DNA of 64,000 nucleotides from Streptomyces rapamycinicus NRRL 5491 (GTDB lineage Bacteria; Actinomycetota; Actinomycetes; Streptomycetales; Streptomycetaceae). The notes below the pieces were generated by a model that was not told the origin of the DNA, did not search any database, and saw only the letters and a program-made list of their open reading frames with translations. The translations under genes and the position numbers were made by a program. Positions 33,738 through 42,752 of this stretch are shown one piece after another (positions within the stretch are counted from its first letter, which is position 1; the number at the start of each line of letters is the position of its first letter). The DNA lies in the NCBI RefSeq assembly GCF_024298965.1, contig NZ_CP085193.1, forward strand, positions 6,014,001-6,078,000, given 5' to 3'.

Positions 33738-34562
33738 CTACCGCACCAGCTCCGCGAGCCGGGCCTCCTTCTCCGAGGCCTGGGCCAGCAACTGCTCGGC
33801 GATCTCGTCCAGCAGCCCATCGGGGTCCTCGGGCGCCATCTTGATCATCGCGCCGATCGCGCTCGACTCCAGCTCCGCGGCGACCGCGGCCAGCATCTCC
33901 TTGCGCTCGGCCAGCCACTCCAGCCGGGCGTACAGCTCCTCGCTGCGGCTCGCCCGCCGCTCCGGCGGCGGCGGACCGGCCTCCCACTCCTCGGCCAGCG
34001 CCCGCAGAGCCTCCTCGTCCCCGGCCGCGTACGCCGCGTTGACCCGCACGATGAAGGCACCGCGCCGCTCCCGCTCGGCCTCCTCCTCGGCCAGATCCGG
34101 ATGGGCCTTACGGGCCAGCTCCCGGTAGATCCGGCGGGCCTCCTCGCTCGGCCGCACCCGCGGCGGCGGCTGCACGGGCCGCTCGGTGAGCATCGCCGCC
34201 GCCTCCGGTGAGAGCCCCTCCGAGTCGATCCAGCCGTGGAACAGCTCCTCAACACCCGGCATCGGCTGCACCAGCCCCCGCGCCTCACGGGCCTTGCGGA
34301 GGTCCTCCGGATCGCCGGTACGGGCCGCGAGCGCCTCGGCGATCAGCGCGTCCAGCTCGTCCAGGCGCGAGTACATCGGCCCGAGCCGCTGGTGGTGCAG
34401 CCGGGAGAAGTTCTCCACCTCCACCCGGAAGGTCTCCACCGCTATCTCGAACTCGATCAGCGCCTGCTCGGCCGCGCGCACCGCCCGCTCCAGCCGCTCG
34501 GCGGCCTGAGTCTCCTCCTGCGACCGGTCGTGCGACTCCGCCTGGGGCTCCGCGTCCGACAT
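33738..34562 (-). CDS. J-domain-like coiled-coil protein
   Basis: 274 residues from ATG 34562. The N-terminal half is strongly helical (AAERLERAVRAAEQALIEFE onward), probably a coiled coil. A J-domain-like segment follows around residues 137-190: EEARRIYRELARKAHPDL holds the HPD tripeptide at 154-156, and VNAAYAAGDEEALRALAEEW the next helix. HPD stimulates Hsp70 ATPase in true J-proteins. A second helical part ends in LARLAELVR-like EKEARLAELVR. A GTG at 34601 would add 13 residues but has a weaker ribosome site. It might recruit DnaK to an unknown client, by inference. Confidence 0.65.
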   Translation of the reverse strand: MSDAEPQAESHDRSQEETQAAERLERAVRAAEQALIEFEIAVETFRVEVENFSRLHHQRLGPMYSRLDELDALIAEALAARTGDPEDLRKAREARGLVQPMPGVEELFHGWIDSEGLSPEAAAMLTERPVQPPPRVRPSEEARRIYRELARKAHPDLAEEEAERERRGAFIVRVNAAYAAGDEEALRALAEEWEAGPPPPERRASRSEELYARLEWLAERKEMLAAVAAELESSAIGAMIKMAPEDPDGLLDEIAEQLLAQASEKEARLAELVR

Positions 34563-34658
34563 CGACTGCCGTCCCTGCTGCTGCGCTTCCGGATTCGTCA
34601 CCCGCTCAGACTACGTCCGGCGGTGATCGGCGACCGAGGTCACACCCCCGCCCGCGGC

Positions 34659-36191
34659 TCACACCCCCATCTCGGCCGCTATCCGTCCATTGCGCACCGC
34701 CATGACCAGCGCGGAGTGATCCGCTTCCGTGCGATCCGCGTACGCCACCGCGAAGGCGGCCACCGCCTCGTCCAGCTCCTCCCCCTTGCCGCAGTAACCG
34801 GCCAGCATCCGGGGGTCCGCGCTGTGGGAGTGCGCCCGGGCCAGCAGGGCCCCGGTCATCCGCCCGTAGTCGTCCATCTGATCCGCGGCCAGGGCCGCCG
34901 GGTCCACGCTTCCCTTGCGATTGCGGAACTGGCGCACCTGGTAATGCCGCCCCCGCACCGTGGTCCACCCCAGCAGGATGTCGCTGACCACCTGCATCCG
35001 CTTCTGGCCGAGCACCACCCGCCGCCCCTCGTGTGTGACATCCGGCACCTCGAAGCCGGCCTTCGCCAGATGCGGCAGCAACGCGGACGAGCGCGCCTCC
35101 TTCACCTGGAGCACCAGCGGCTCGCCCCGGTGGTCGAGCAGCAGCACCACATAGGAGCGGGTGCCCACACTCCCCGTGCCGACGACCCGGAACGCCACAT
35201 CGTGCACCTCGTACCGCGAGAGCAGCGGCAGCCGGTCCTCCGGCAGCGTGCCCAGATACCCGGCGAGCGACGAGGCCACCGCCGCCGCCTCCTCGTCCGG
35301 CACCCTCCGCAGCACCGGCGGCGCGTCCACGAAGCGCCGGGCCTCCGGCCGGCCGGCTGCCCCCTCCTCGCCCGGCACGGGTTCGGTGGCCCGGGCGGCG
35401 TACCGCGCGCTGGTGTTCCGCCGGGCCTTCTCGGAGATCCGCTCCAGCGTGCCCACCAGATCCCTGGCGTCCGTGTGGGAGACCAATTCCTCGTCCGCGA
35501 TCGCGTTCCACGCCTCCGTCGCCGGGAGCTTGGCCAGCAGCCGCACCGTGCGCCGATAGGCGCCCACCGCGTCCTGGGCGGCCGCCCGGCAGGTGTCCTC
35601 GTCGGCCCCCGCCTCCCGGCCGGCCAGCACCAGCGAGACCGCGAGCCGCTTCACATCCCACTCCCACGGGCCGTGGACGGTCTCGTCGAAGTCGTTGAGA
35701 TCGATGATCAGGCCACCGCGCGCATCTCCGTAGATCCCGAAGTTGGCGGCGTGCGCGTCGCCGCACAGCTGGGCCCCGATACCGGTCACCGGCGTGGTCG
35801 TGAGGTCGTACGCCATCAGCCCGGCGGCCCCGCGCAGAAATGAGAAGGGGTTCGCGGCCATCCGCCCGACCCGGATCGGGGTGAGCTCCGGCAGCCGCCC
35901 GGCGTTGGACCGCTCGACCGCCGCCACCGGATCCGGCCGCCCGGTGTCCCTCGGCGGCTCGGCATGCGCCGAGCGCGGCACGCTCTGGCGCAGCGCCTTG
36001 CCCCGCTGCCGGGGCGAGGGCCCCTCACCGTGCCACACGGCGAAGCCCGGAACCGGCGGCACCCGCCGGGACGCCAAGCCCGCTCCATCCCCACCGCCCG
36101 GCGCCCGCTCGCCGCCGTCGCCCCGGCCGCCCGCTCCGGCTCGGCCGTCCTCAACGCCGCCGTCGCCCTCAACGCTCCGGTCGTCCGTCAT
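34659..36191 (-). CDS. DUF2252 family protein
   Basis: 510 residues. Features match DUF2252: RVGRMAANPFSFLRGAAGLM, CGDAHAANFGIYGDARGGLIIDLNDFDE, WEWDVKRLAVSLVLA, and a C-terminal ADQMDDYGRMTGALLARAHS. GDAHxxNFG...DxNDFDE resembles the catalytic and metal motifs of kinase-like phosphotransferases, and the family belongs to that superfamily in structure, but no substrate is known. The first 80 residues are Gly/Arg/Ala-rich and look disordered. ATG 36191 follows GGGGGCG. It stands alone, 70 bp or more from its neighbours. Confidence 0.8.
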   Translation of the reverse strand: MTDDRSVEGDGGVEDGRAGAGGRGDGGERAPGGGDGAGLASRRVPPVPGFAVWHGEGPSPRQRGKALRQSVPRSAHAEPPRDTGRPDPVAAVERSNAGRLPELTPIRVGRMAANPFSFLRGAAGLMAYDLTTTPVTGIGAQLCGDAHAANFGIYGDARGGLIIDLNDFDETVHGPWEWDVKRLAVSLVLAGREAGADEDTCRAAAQDAVGAYRRTVRLLAKLPATEAWNAIADEELVSHTDARDLVGTLERISEKARRNTSARYAARATEPVPGEEGAAGRPEARRFVDAPPVLRRVPDEEAAAVASSLAGYLGTLPEDRLPLLSRYEVHDVAFRVVGTGSVGTRSYVVLLLDHRGEPLVLQVKEARSSALLPHLAKAGFEVPDVTHEGRRVVLGQKRMQVVSDILLGWTTVRGRHYQVRQFRNRKGSVDPAALAADQMDDYGRMTGALLARAHSHSADPRMLAGYCGKGEELDEAVAAFAVAYADRTEADHSALVMAVRNGRIAAEMGV

Positions 36192-36375
36192 CGCGCCCCC
36201 GCCCCTCTCGCACACGACATCGACTGAATCGACTGAGCCGACCGTACCCCCTGTCCACCCACCCCGTCAGAGCCTGTGGAAAACCTTGACGATCATGGCG
36301 AAATCCCAGATCAGACGGCGGGCCCAGATCAGAGGACGGGCCCCGAATCAGAACGTGATCCGGCTCAGCCCCGGC

Positions 36376-36753
36376 TCAGCCCCGGAACTGCTTCGGGCAC
36401 TCCTCGCCGCCCGAGGGCAGGTGGTTCTCCGCCCACCGCGACAGCTCCTTCAGCGCGGGCTCCAGCGCATTCCCCGCGTCCGTCAGCCGGTAGGCCACCC
36501 GCAGCGGCGGCCCGGCGTCGACCTCGCGCACCACCAGGCCCGCCGTGGTGAGCTCGGTGAGCCGGTCCGACAGCATCCGCTCGCTGATGCCCGGAATGGC
36601 CCGCCGCAGGTCGGCGAAGTACGCCCCCTGCTCCGTCAGCACGGCCACGATCAGGCCCGTCCATCGCTTGCCGAACAGCTCGAAGAACCGCGTCATCTCG
36701 CCGTCGACCTGCTTGCAGGCCTGCTCGCTGTGGTCCCCACGATCCTTCGCCAT
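36376..36753 (-). CDS. HxlR-family winged-helix regulator
   Basis: 125 residues. HxlR signature GKRWTGLIVAVLTEQGAYFADLRRAIPGISERMLSDRLTELTTAGLVVRE, with wing and dimer helix WAENHLP. A Cys at about residue 13 (SEQACKQ) corresponds to the thiol that senses quinones or aldehydes in YodB/HypR-type members. It diverges from an azoreductase gene, the same arrangement as YodB with AzoR in Bacillus. It therefore probably represses the azoreductase and is released by electrophiles or diamide. Confidence 0.87.
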   Translation of the reverse strand: MAKDRGDHSEQACKQVDGEMTRFFELFGKRWTGLIVAVLTEQGAYFADLRRAIPGISERMLSDRLTELTTAGLVVREVDAGPPLRVAYRLTDAGNALEPALKELSRWAENHLPSGGEECPKQFRG

Positions 36754-36867
36754 GGAATACAGACTACTGCTTTCCGGTTCGGGACTACGAAAAAGTAAGC
36801 TACTGTGCCTTCTGTAGGTACGTAGGTATTACTGGCTCCTTCCCGAGCCTTGTCACTGGAGGCATCC
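36754..36867. promoter_or_regulatory. Divergent operator region of HxlR and azoreductase
   Basis: AGTAAGCTACT (36794-36804) is an inverted repeat AGTA-N3-TACT, and GTAGGTAC/GTAGGTAT (36814-36829) is an 8-bp direct repeat. This AT-richer spacer is the only place for both promoters. HxlR members are known to bind TACT/AGTA-type half sites. Confidence 0.5.
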
Positions 36868-37524
36868 ATGCCGACTCTTCTGCACCTCGACACCTCCGTC
36901 TTCCCCGGCGAAGCCTCCGCTTCCCGCTCGGTCACGGCCACCTTCCGCAAGGAATGGGAAGCCCAGCACCCGAACGGCACGGTGATCTATCGCGACCTGG
37001 CCACCGAGCCGCTGCCGCACCTGGACGGCCTCGCGGCCGCCGCCGGTTTCGCCGCTCCCGACCAGCGCTCCCCCGAGCAGCACGCCGCCTTCGCCCTGCG
37101 GGAGACCCTTGCCGGCGAGCTCGAGCAGGCCGACGTGGTCCTGATCGGCGCCCCCATGTACAACTTCACGATTCCCTCCACCCTCAAGGCGTGGCTGGAC
37201 CACGTGATCATCATGGGCCGCACCGCGGGCGCCGAGGAGACCACCACCTCCGGCACCCCGACGATCGTCGTCGCCAGCCGCGGCGGCGGTTACGGCCCGG
37301 GCACCCCGCGGGAGAGCTTCGAGTTCGTGACGAACTACCTCGGGAAGGCCCTGGGCGACGGCCTCGGCCTCGATGTCACCTTCGTCGTGCCGGAACTCAC
37401 GTTGGCCCGCAGCAATCCGGCCATGGCCGACCTGGTCGAGCTCTCGGACGCCTCCAAGGCGAAGGCCCATGAGGACGTCGCGGCGAAGGCCAAGGAGCTC
37501 GCCACGCGCTTCGCCGCCGCCTGA
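36868..37524 (+). CDS. azoR: FMN-dependent NADH azoreductase
   Basis: 218 residues with a flavodoxin-like fold. FMN contacts: HLDTSVFPGEASASRSV, IGAPMYNFTIPSTLKAWLDHV and VASRGGGYGPG. It reduces azo compounds and quinones with NADH in two-electron steps, protecting against electrophiles. The start has CTGGAGG upstream. Divergent from the HxlR gene and followed by a good terminator, so it is likely monocistronic. Confidence 0.92.
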   Translation: MPTLLHLDTSVFPGEASASRSVTATFRKEWEAQHPNGTVIYRDLATEPLPHLDGLAAAAGFAAPDQRSPEQHAAFALRETLAGELEQADVVLIGAPMYNFTIPSTLKAWLDHVIIMGRTAGAEETTTSGTPTIVVASRGGGYGPGTPRESFEFVTNYLGKALGDGLGLDVTFVVPELTLARSNPAMADLVELSDASKAKAHEDVAAKAKELATRFAAA

Positions 37525-37597
37525 TCCCACCGATCTGCCCGACCCGGCTGATCCGGTCCCACCGGACATCCGGTCCCACGGGACGGACATCAGACCG

Positions 37598-37627
37598 CAG
37601 GGGCCTCCTCTTCCCGGGAGGCCCCTG
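37598..37627 (+). terminator. Terminator after azoR
   Basis: CAGGGGCCTCC / GGAGGCCCCTG, 11-bp perfect stem with an 8-nt loop, 74 bp beyond the azoreductase stop. Confidence 0.75.
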
Positions 37628-37852
37628 CCGCTTGTCCGGGAGACGGGAAACCCGTGAGACGGGGAGACCTGGGAGACGAGAGACCCGGGAGACCCAAGAG
37701 GCCGTGCGGGAGAGACCCGGGAGGCTGTCAGAGAGGGAGGATCCAGAAGGCCCCGCCGCGAACGCGAAGCCGCCCGCACACGCGAAGCCCCCACAAACGC
37801 GAAGAGGGCCCCTCCGAGCGACTTTCGTCACTCCGGAGAGACCCGCTCCGAC
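37628..37852. repeat. Spacer with degenerate GGGAGAC and ACGCGAAG repeats
   Basis: No gene is visible. GGGAGAC-like heptamers recur from about 37638 to 37725 (GGGAGACGGGAAAC, GGGGAGACCTGGGAGAC, CGGGAGACCC), followed by three ACGCGAAG copies between 37760 and 37805. These are low-complexity repeats, perhaps slipped-strand products. Confidence 0.5.
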
Positions 37853-37939
37853 TGGTGCGCGAGGGGGGAGTTGAACCCCCACGCCCTTTCGGGCACTGGA
37901 ACCTGAATCCAGCGCGTCTGCCTATTCCGCCACCCGCGC
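37853..37939 (-). tRNA. tRNA-Leu (anticodon CAG)
   Basis: 87 nt including an encoded CCA. Acceptor GCGCGGG pairs with CTCGCGC (one G-U); anticodon stem CTGGA/TCCAG with loop TTCAGGT, anticodon CAG for CUG, the favoured Leu codon in high-GC genomes. A long variable arm (TGCCCGAAAGGGCGT) and T arm GGGGG-TTCAACT-CCCCC are present. All arms fold, so it should be functional. Confidence 0.97.
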
Positions 37940-38265
37940 ATGGGTGCTGCCGTCCGGCCACTCTCCCCGCTCCCCGGCCCGATCTTCTTGATCCGTCCGG
38001 CTCGTGTGGAGCGCCTTCCGACATCCAGAACATTAGCACGCCCCTCGGGGTGCAATCACACCCGTTACCGGGGCCCTCGCCCCCACCCGTCCGTAGAGCG
38101 TCACGGTTGCGGGACACTGTCGTCAGGGCACCTCTACGATCCCTGTGAGAGGTGACACTGCTCCACAGGGCCAGGAAGGGGAACCACCCGATTTCCCGAC
38201 GCGTGGATACGATCAGTAAGCAGTACCAGGACGACGCAGAGCACGACTGAGGAAGGAGGTGCCCG
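37940..38265. promoter_or_regulatory. Divergent region between tRNA-Leu and fhaA
   Basis: No gene is seen in 326 bp. It must contain promoters for tRNA-Leu (leftward) and the fhaA-pknB block (rightward). CACCTCT (38129-38135) and AGAGGTG (38148-38154) form an inverted repeat. A TAATGT hexamer at about 38030-38035 (minus strand) may be the tRNA -10. I cannot place the fhaA promoter reliably. Confidence 0.35.
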
Positions 38266-39111
38266 GTGGGAGTACTGAAACGCTTCGAGCAGCGTCTCGA
38301 GGGCCTCGTGAACGGCACCTTCGCCAAGGTGTTCAAGTCCGAGGTCCAGCCGGTCGAGATCGCCGGCGCGCTCCAGCGCGAGTGCGACAACAACGCCACG
38401 ATCTGGAACCGCGACCGGACGGTCGTCCCCAACGACTTCATCGTCGAGCTGAGCGCGCCCGACTACGAGCGGCTCAGCCCGTATTCCGGACAGCTCGGCG
38501 ACGAGCTGGCCGGTATGGTCCGCGACTACGCCAAGCAGCAGCGATACACCTTCATGGGCGGCATCAAGGTGCATCTGCAGAAGGCCGAGGACCTCGACAC
38601 CGGCCTGTACCGGGTGCGCAGCCGGACCCTGGCCTCCAGCGAGTCCCAGAGCCCGGAGCAGGCGCCGGGCCGCGCCGGAGCAGGCGCGGCCCCGCAGCAG
38701 CGTCCCGGCGGTTACGGCTACCCCGCCCAGCCCGCCGGTGCCCCTCCGATGCCGTCCGCGCCCCCCGGCGCCCGTCCGGCGCCCCGCGGCGGCGGAGCGG
38801 CGGCCGGCGTCGGAGCCCAGCCGCAGGGTCAGACCCGCCGCTGGATCGAGATCAACGGAACCCGCCACCAGATCTCCCGGCCCACGCTCGTCCTGGGCCG
38901 CTCCACCGACGCTGACGTGCGGATCGACGATCCCGGTGTCTCCCGCAGACACTGCGAGATCCGGGTCGGAACCCCACCGACCATCCAGGATCTCGGGTCG
39001 ACGAACGGCATCGTGGTGGACGGACAGCACACCACGCGCGCTACGCTCCGCGACGGCTCGCGGATCGTCGTGGGCAGCACCACCATCGTTTACCGGCAAG
39101 CCGAAGGGTGA
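38266..39111 (+). CDS. fhaA: FhaA-type protein (DUF3662 plus FHA domain)
   Basis: 281 residues. N-terminal DUF3662 domain (MGVLKRFEQRLEGLVNGTFA ... KVHLQKAEDLDTGLYRV), a Gly/Pro/Gln-rich linker about residues 125-188, and a C-terminal FHA domain with LVLGRSTDADVRIDDPGVSR, RRHCEI and DLGSTNGIVVDG. FHA domains bind phosphothreonine; in mycobacteria FhaA binds the phosphorylated MviN pseudokinase to control peptidoglycan synthesis. The GTG has AAGGAGG upstream. It starts the fhaA-fhaB-PP2C-rodA-pbpA-pknB block. Confidence 0.93.
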   Translation: MGVLKRFEQRLEGLVNGTFAKVFKSEVQPVEIAGALQRECDNNATIWNRDRTVVPNDFIVELSAPDYERLSPYSGQLGDELAGMVRDYAKQQRYTFMGGIKVHLQKAEDLDTGLYRVRSRTLASSESQSPEQAPGRAGAGAAPQQRPGGYGYPAQPAGAPPMPSAPPGARPAPRGGGAAAGVGAQPQGQTRRWIEINGTRHQISRPTLVLGRSTDADVRIDDPGVSRRHCEIRVGTPPTIQDLGSTNGIVVDGQHTTRATLRDGSRIVVGSTTIVYRQAEG

Positions 39112-39121
39112 AGCGGGGGCA

Positions 39122-39649
39122 ATGTCAGAGCTGACCCTCACGGTCATGCGGTTGGGTTTCCTCGCCGTACTGTGGCTGTTCGTCATCGTGGCCGTCCAGG
39201 TCATCCGCAGCGACCTGTTCGGGACCCGCGTGACCCAGCGCGGTTCGGCGCGGCGCGGCGCCCCCGACCGGCCGCAAGCGCAGCAACAGCAGCAGCGGCA
39301 GCAGAGCGCGCCGCCGCCGCAGCGCCAGCAGTCCGGGGGCCGCCGCGGCCGCGGTGCCCCCACCAAGCTGGTGGTCTCCGAGGGCACGCTCACCGGCACC
39401 ACGGTCGCCCTGCAGGGGCAGACCATCACCCTCGGCCGTGCGCACGATTCAACAATCGTGCTGGACGACGACTACGCCTCCAGCCGGCATGCCAGGATCT
39501 ACCCGGACCGTGACGGCCAGTGGATCGTCGAGGACCTCGGGTCCACCAACGGCACCTATCTGGACCGGACCCGACTCACCACACCGACACCGATTCCGCT
39601 GGGTGCGCCGATCCGTATCGGCAAGACCGTCATCGAGCTGCGGAAGTAG
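39122..39649 (+). CDS. fhaB: FhaB-type FHA protein with N-terminal membrane helix
   Basis: 175 residues. A membrane helix (LTVMRLGFLAVLWLFVIVAVQVI) is followed by a Gln/Arg-rich linker that includes a run of Gln residues, then an FHA domain: ITLGRAHDSTIVLDDDYASSRHARI and DLGSTNGTYLDRTRL. The FHA domain should read the activity of the kinase encoded later in the block. It begins 10 bp after fhaA with GGGGG as ribosome site. Confidence 0.93.
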   Translation: MSELTLTVMRLGFLAVLWLFVIVAVQVIRSDLFGTRVTQRGSARRGAPDRPQAQQQQQRQQSAPPPQRQQSGGRRGRGAPTKLVVSEGTLTGTTVALQGQTITLGRAHDSTIVLDDDYASSRHARIYPDRDGQWIVEDLGSTNGTYLDRTRLTTPTPIPLGAPIRIGKTVIELRK

Positions 39650-39724
39650 TAGGACCATGACGACCGGAGGGTGGGCAGCGTGGTTGGCAAGGGGCTGTAC
39701 CCGGAGCCGACGGGCGAGGTGCGC

Positions 39725-41317
39725 ATGAGTCTGTCACTGCGTTTCGCGGCCGGATCGCACAAGGGCATGATCCGGGAGGGCAACGAGGACTCCGGCTACG
39801 CCGGTCCCCGGCTGCTCGCGATCGCCGACGGCATGGGTGGCCAGGCCGCCGGCGAGGTCGCCAGCTCCGAGGTGATCTCCACCCTCGTCCAGCTCGACGA
39901 CGACGTCCCGGGCTCGGACATCCTCACGTCCCTCGGCACCGCCGTGCAGCGGGCCAATGACCAGCTGCGCGTCATGGTCGAGGAGGACCCGCAGCTGGAG
40001 GGCATGGGCACCACGCTCACCGCCCTGCTGTGGACCGGCCAGCGGCTCGGTCTGGTGCACGTCGGCGACTCGCGCGCGTATCTGCTGCGCGACGGGGTGC
40101 TCACCCAGATCACCCAGGACCACACCTGGGTGCAGCGCCTGGTCGACGAGGGCCGGATCACCGAGGAGGAGGCGGGCACCCACCCGCAGCGCTCCCTGCT
40201 GATGCGCGCGCTGGGCAGCGGCGACCACGTCGAGCCCGATCTGTCCATCCGCGAGGTCCGGGCCGGTGACCGCTATCTGATCTGCTCCGACGGCCTGTCC
40301 GGCGTCGTGAGCCACCAGACCCTCGAGGACACCCTCGCCAACTACCAGGGCCCGCACGAGACCGTGCAGGACCTGATCCAGCTCGCGCTGCGCGGCGGCG
40401 GCCCCGACAACATCACCTGCATCGTCGCCGACGTCCTGGACGTCGACGGCGCCGACACCCTCGCCGCCCAGCTCAACGACACCCCCGTGATCGTGGGCGC
40501 GGTCGCCGAGAACCAGATCCCGCTCGGGGACGGCGGCGCCGCGCACAACACCCCCGCGGGCCGGGCCGCCGAGCTCGGCCGGTCCGTACCGCCGCAGCAG
40601 GGCGACGCGCACGGCGGCTTCGGACCGCCCGGCAGCGGCGATCCGGCCATCGGCGGTATGCCGCAGGGCAGTTACGGCGACTACGCCGACGGCGACCTCA
40701 GCAAGAAGAGCGGCCGCAAGACATGGGCCAAGCGGTCGCTCTTCATCGTGCTCGGCCTCGCCGTGATCGGTGGCGGCCTCTACGGCGGCTATCGCTGGAC
40801 CCAGACGCAGTACTACGTGGGCTCCAACGACGGCCATGTCGCGATCTACCAGGGCATCAGCCAGGATCTGGCCTGGATCAAGCTCAACAAGGTCCATGAG
40901 GACCACCGCGAGATCGAACTCAAGTACCTCCCGGCCGACCAGCGCGGCCGTGTGGAGGACACCATCACGGTCAGCGGACTGGACCAGGCCCGGGACAAGA
41001 CCAAGGACCTCGCCACCCTCGCCAGCGCCTGCAAGAAGGCCGATGCCCAGGAGAAGGCCGAGGAGAGCCAGAAGGACCTCACCGGCGGCGACAAGGGCAA
41101 GGGCGACAAGGCGCCCAGTGGCGGCGCCTCCAGCAGCGCCGACCCGTCCAGCAGCGGCAAGCCCGGGGACCAGAAGAACGAGAACCAGCTCGGAACGAAC
41201 GCCGCCAAGGCCACGTCCAAGCCCACGCCGACGACGTCTCCCACTCCGAAGCCCGGCCCCACCCTCTCGGAGGAGGAGAAGAAGTTGGTCCCGCAGTGCA
41301 GCAGCACCCAGCAGTGA
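39725..41317 (+). CDS. Membrane PP2C Ser/Thr phosphatase (PstP-like)
   Basis: 530 residues. The N-terminal PP2C domain (to about residue 235) has all metal motifs: REGNEDSGYAG, ADGMGGQAAGEVAS, GMGTTLTALL, HVGDSRAYLLRDG, SDGLSGVVS, and GGPDNITCIVAD. One membrane helix follows (SLFIVLGLAVIGGGLYGGY), then an outer domain and a Lys/Ser/Pro-rich tail. It reverses PknB-type phosphorylation. Start uncertain: ATG 39725 has GAGG upstream, but GTG 39680 has GGAGG at a good distance and would add 15 residues. Confidence 0.92.
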   Translation: MSLSLRFAAGSHKGMIREGNEDSGYAGPRLLAIADGMGGQAAGEVASSEVISTLVQLDDDVPGSDILTSLGTAVQRANDQLRVMVEEDPQLEGMGTTLTALLWTGQRLGLVHVGDSRAYLLRDGVLTQITQDHTWVQRLVDEGRITEEEAGTHPQRSLLMRALGSGDHVEPDLSIREVRAGDRYLICSDGLSGVVSHQTLEDTLANYQGPHETVQDLIQLALRGGGPDNITCIVADVLDVDGADTLAAQLNDTPVIVGAVAENQIPLGDGGAAHNTPAGRAAELGRSVPPQQGDAHGGFGPPGSGDPAIGGMPQGSYGDYADGDLSKKSGRKTWAKRSLFIVLGLAVIGGGLYGGYRWTQTQYYVGSNDGHVAIYQGISQDLAWIKLNKVHEDHREIELKYLPADQRGRVEDTITVSGLDQARDKTKDLATLASACKKADAQEKAEESQKDLTGGDKGKGDKAPSGGASSSADPSSSGKPGDQKNENQLGTNAAKATSKPTPTTSPTPKPGPTLSEEEKKLVPQCSSTQQ

Positions 41318-41339
41318 AGCCGTAAGGGGCCGTCCACCC

Positions 41340-42752
41340 ATGAGCAGTAGTACGACCAACACGACGACGATCAGTACGGCCGGACCGCCGAGCAGGCGGA
41401 ACACCGAGCTGGCCATGCTCGTCTTCGCGGTGATCATTCCGGTCTTCGCCTACGCCAACGCGGGCCTGGCGCTCAGCGACGAGATGCCCTCCGGCATGCT
41501 CAGCTACGGCCTCGGGCTCGGTCTGCTGGCCGCCGTCGGCCATCTGGTGGTCCGGAAGTTCGCGCCGTACGCGGACCCGCTGCTGCTGCCGATCGCCACG
41601 CTCCTCAACGGGCTGGGTCTGGTGCTGATCTGGCGGCTGGACCAGTCCAGGCGGCTGGCCCAGCGGGCGAAGGACGCCGGCATGGCCTTCTCGCCCTCGG
41701 CCCCCAACCAGCTCATCTACTCGGCACTGGGCGTCGCCCTCTTCGTCGGTGTCCTGATCCTGCTCAAGGACCACCGCATCCTCCAGCGCTACACCTACAT
41801 CTCCATGGTCGTGGCGCTGATCCTGCTGATCCTTCCGATGTTCTTCCCGGCGCGCTTCGGCGCCCGCATCTGGATCACCCTCGGCAGCTTCTCCATCCAG
41901 CCCGGTGAGTTCGCCAAGATCATCATCGCCGTGTTCTTCTCCGGCTATCTGATGGTCAAGCGGGACGCGCTCGCCCTGGCCAGCCGCCGCTTCATGGGGC
42001 TGTACCTGCCGCGCGGCCGCGACCTCGGCCCGATCCTGGTGGTCTGGGGGATGAGCATCCTCATCCTGGTGTTCGAGACCGACCTGGGCACCTCGCTGCT
42101 GTTCTTCGGCCTCTTCGTCGTGATGCTGTACGTCGCCACCGAGCGCACCAGCTGGATCGTCTTCGGTCTGCTGATGTCCGCGGCCGGCGCGGTCGGCGTC
42201 GCCACCTTCGAGCCGCACGTCCAGTCGCGTGTGGACGCCTGGCTCCAGCCCTTCGAGGTGGCCAAGAACGGAGGCAGTGACCAGATCGCCCAGGCGCTGA
42301 TGGCCTTCGGCTCCGGCGGCGTCTTCGGCACCGGCCTCGGCCAGGGCAACTCCGACCTCATCGGCTTCGCCGCCAACTCCGACTTCATCCTGGCCACCGT
42401 CGGCGAGGAACTCGGGCTCGCGGGCACCATGGGGCTCCTGCTGCTCTACGGCCTGATCGTGGAGCGCGGTGTGCGCACCGCCCTCGCCGCCCGGGACCCG
42501 TTCGGCAAGCTGCTGGCCATCGGCCTGTCCGCGGCCTTCGCCATCCAGGTCTTCGTCGTTGCCGGCGGTGTGATGGGCCTCATCCCGCTGACCGGTATGA
42601 CCATGCCGTTCATCGCGCAGGGTGGTTCGTCCGTCATCGCCAACTGGGCACTCGTCGCCATTCTGATCAAGGTCAGCGACACCGCGCGCCGCCCGGCGCC
42701 GGCGCCCGCCCCCACCACTGACGCCGAGATGACCCAGGTGGTCCGACCGTGA
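41340..42752 (+). CDS. rodA: RodA/FtsW-family SEDS peptidoglycan polymerase
   Basis: 470 residues, about ten to twelve membrane helices. SEDS features: PARFGARIWITLGSFSIQPGEFAKI, LVFETDLGTSLLFFGLFVVM, GTGLGQGNSDLIGFAANSDFI and GLIPLTGMTMPFIAQGGSS. It polymerises glycan strands from lipid II with its partner PBP. GTGA overlap with pbpA indicates coupling. In Streptomyces, SEDS members here serve spore or hyphal wall synthesis rather than rod elongation, as known for the genus. Confidence 0.94.
   Translation: MSSSTTNTTTISTAGPPSRRNTELAMLVFAVIIPVFAYANAGLALSDEMPSGMLSYGLGLGLLAAVGHLVVRKFAPYADPLLLPIATLLNGLGLVLIWRLDQSRRLAQRAKDAGMAFSPSAPNQLIYSALGVALFVGVLILLKDHRILQRYTYISMVVALILLILPMFFPARFGARIWITLGSFSIQPGEFAKIIIAVFFSGYLMVKRDALALASRRFMGLYLPRGRDLGPILVVWGMSILILVFETDLGTSLLFFGLFVVMLYVATERTSWIVFGLLMSAAGAVGVATFEPHVQSRVDAWLQPFEVAKNGGSDQIAQALMAFGSGGVFGTGLGQGNSDLIGFAANSDFILATVGEELGLAGTMGLLLLYGLIVERGVRTALAARDPFGKLLAIGLSAAFAIQVFVVAGGVMGLIPLTGMTMPFIAQGGSSVIANWALVAILIKVSDTARRPAPAPAPTTDAEMTQVVRP

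Noticed and set aside
36265..36285. TGTGGAAAA near 36270 (and near 55913) as DnaA boxes
   Set aside because: Both differ from the Streptomyces consensus at the conserved end; single weak matches are expected by chance.
37953..38159. Short open frames between tRNA-Leu and fhaA
   Set aside because: No ribosome site, no recognisable domain, and atypical codon-position GC.
39671..39724. Upstream start for the PP2C phosphatase at 39671
   Set aside because: GGAGG abuts this GTG with almost no spacing. The GTG at 39680 remains possible, but ATG 39725 agrees best with the conserved domain start.
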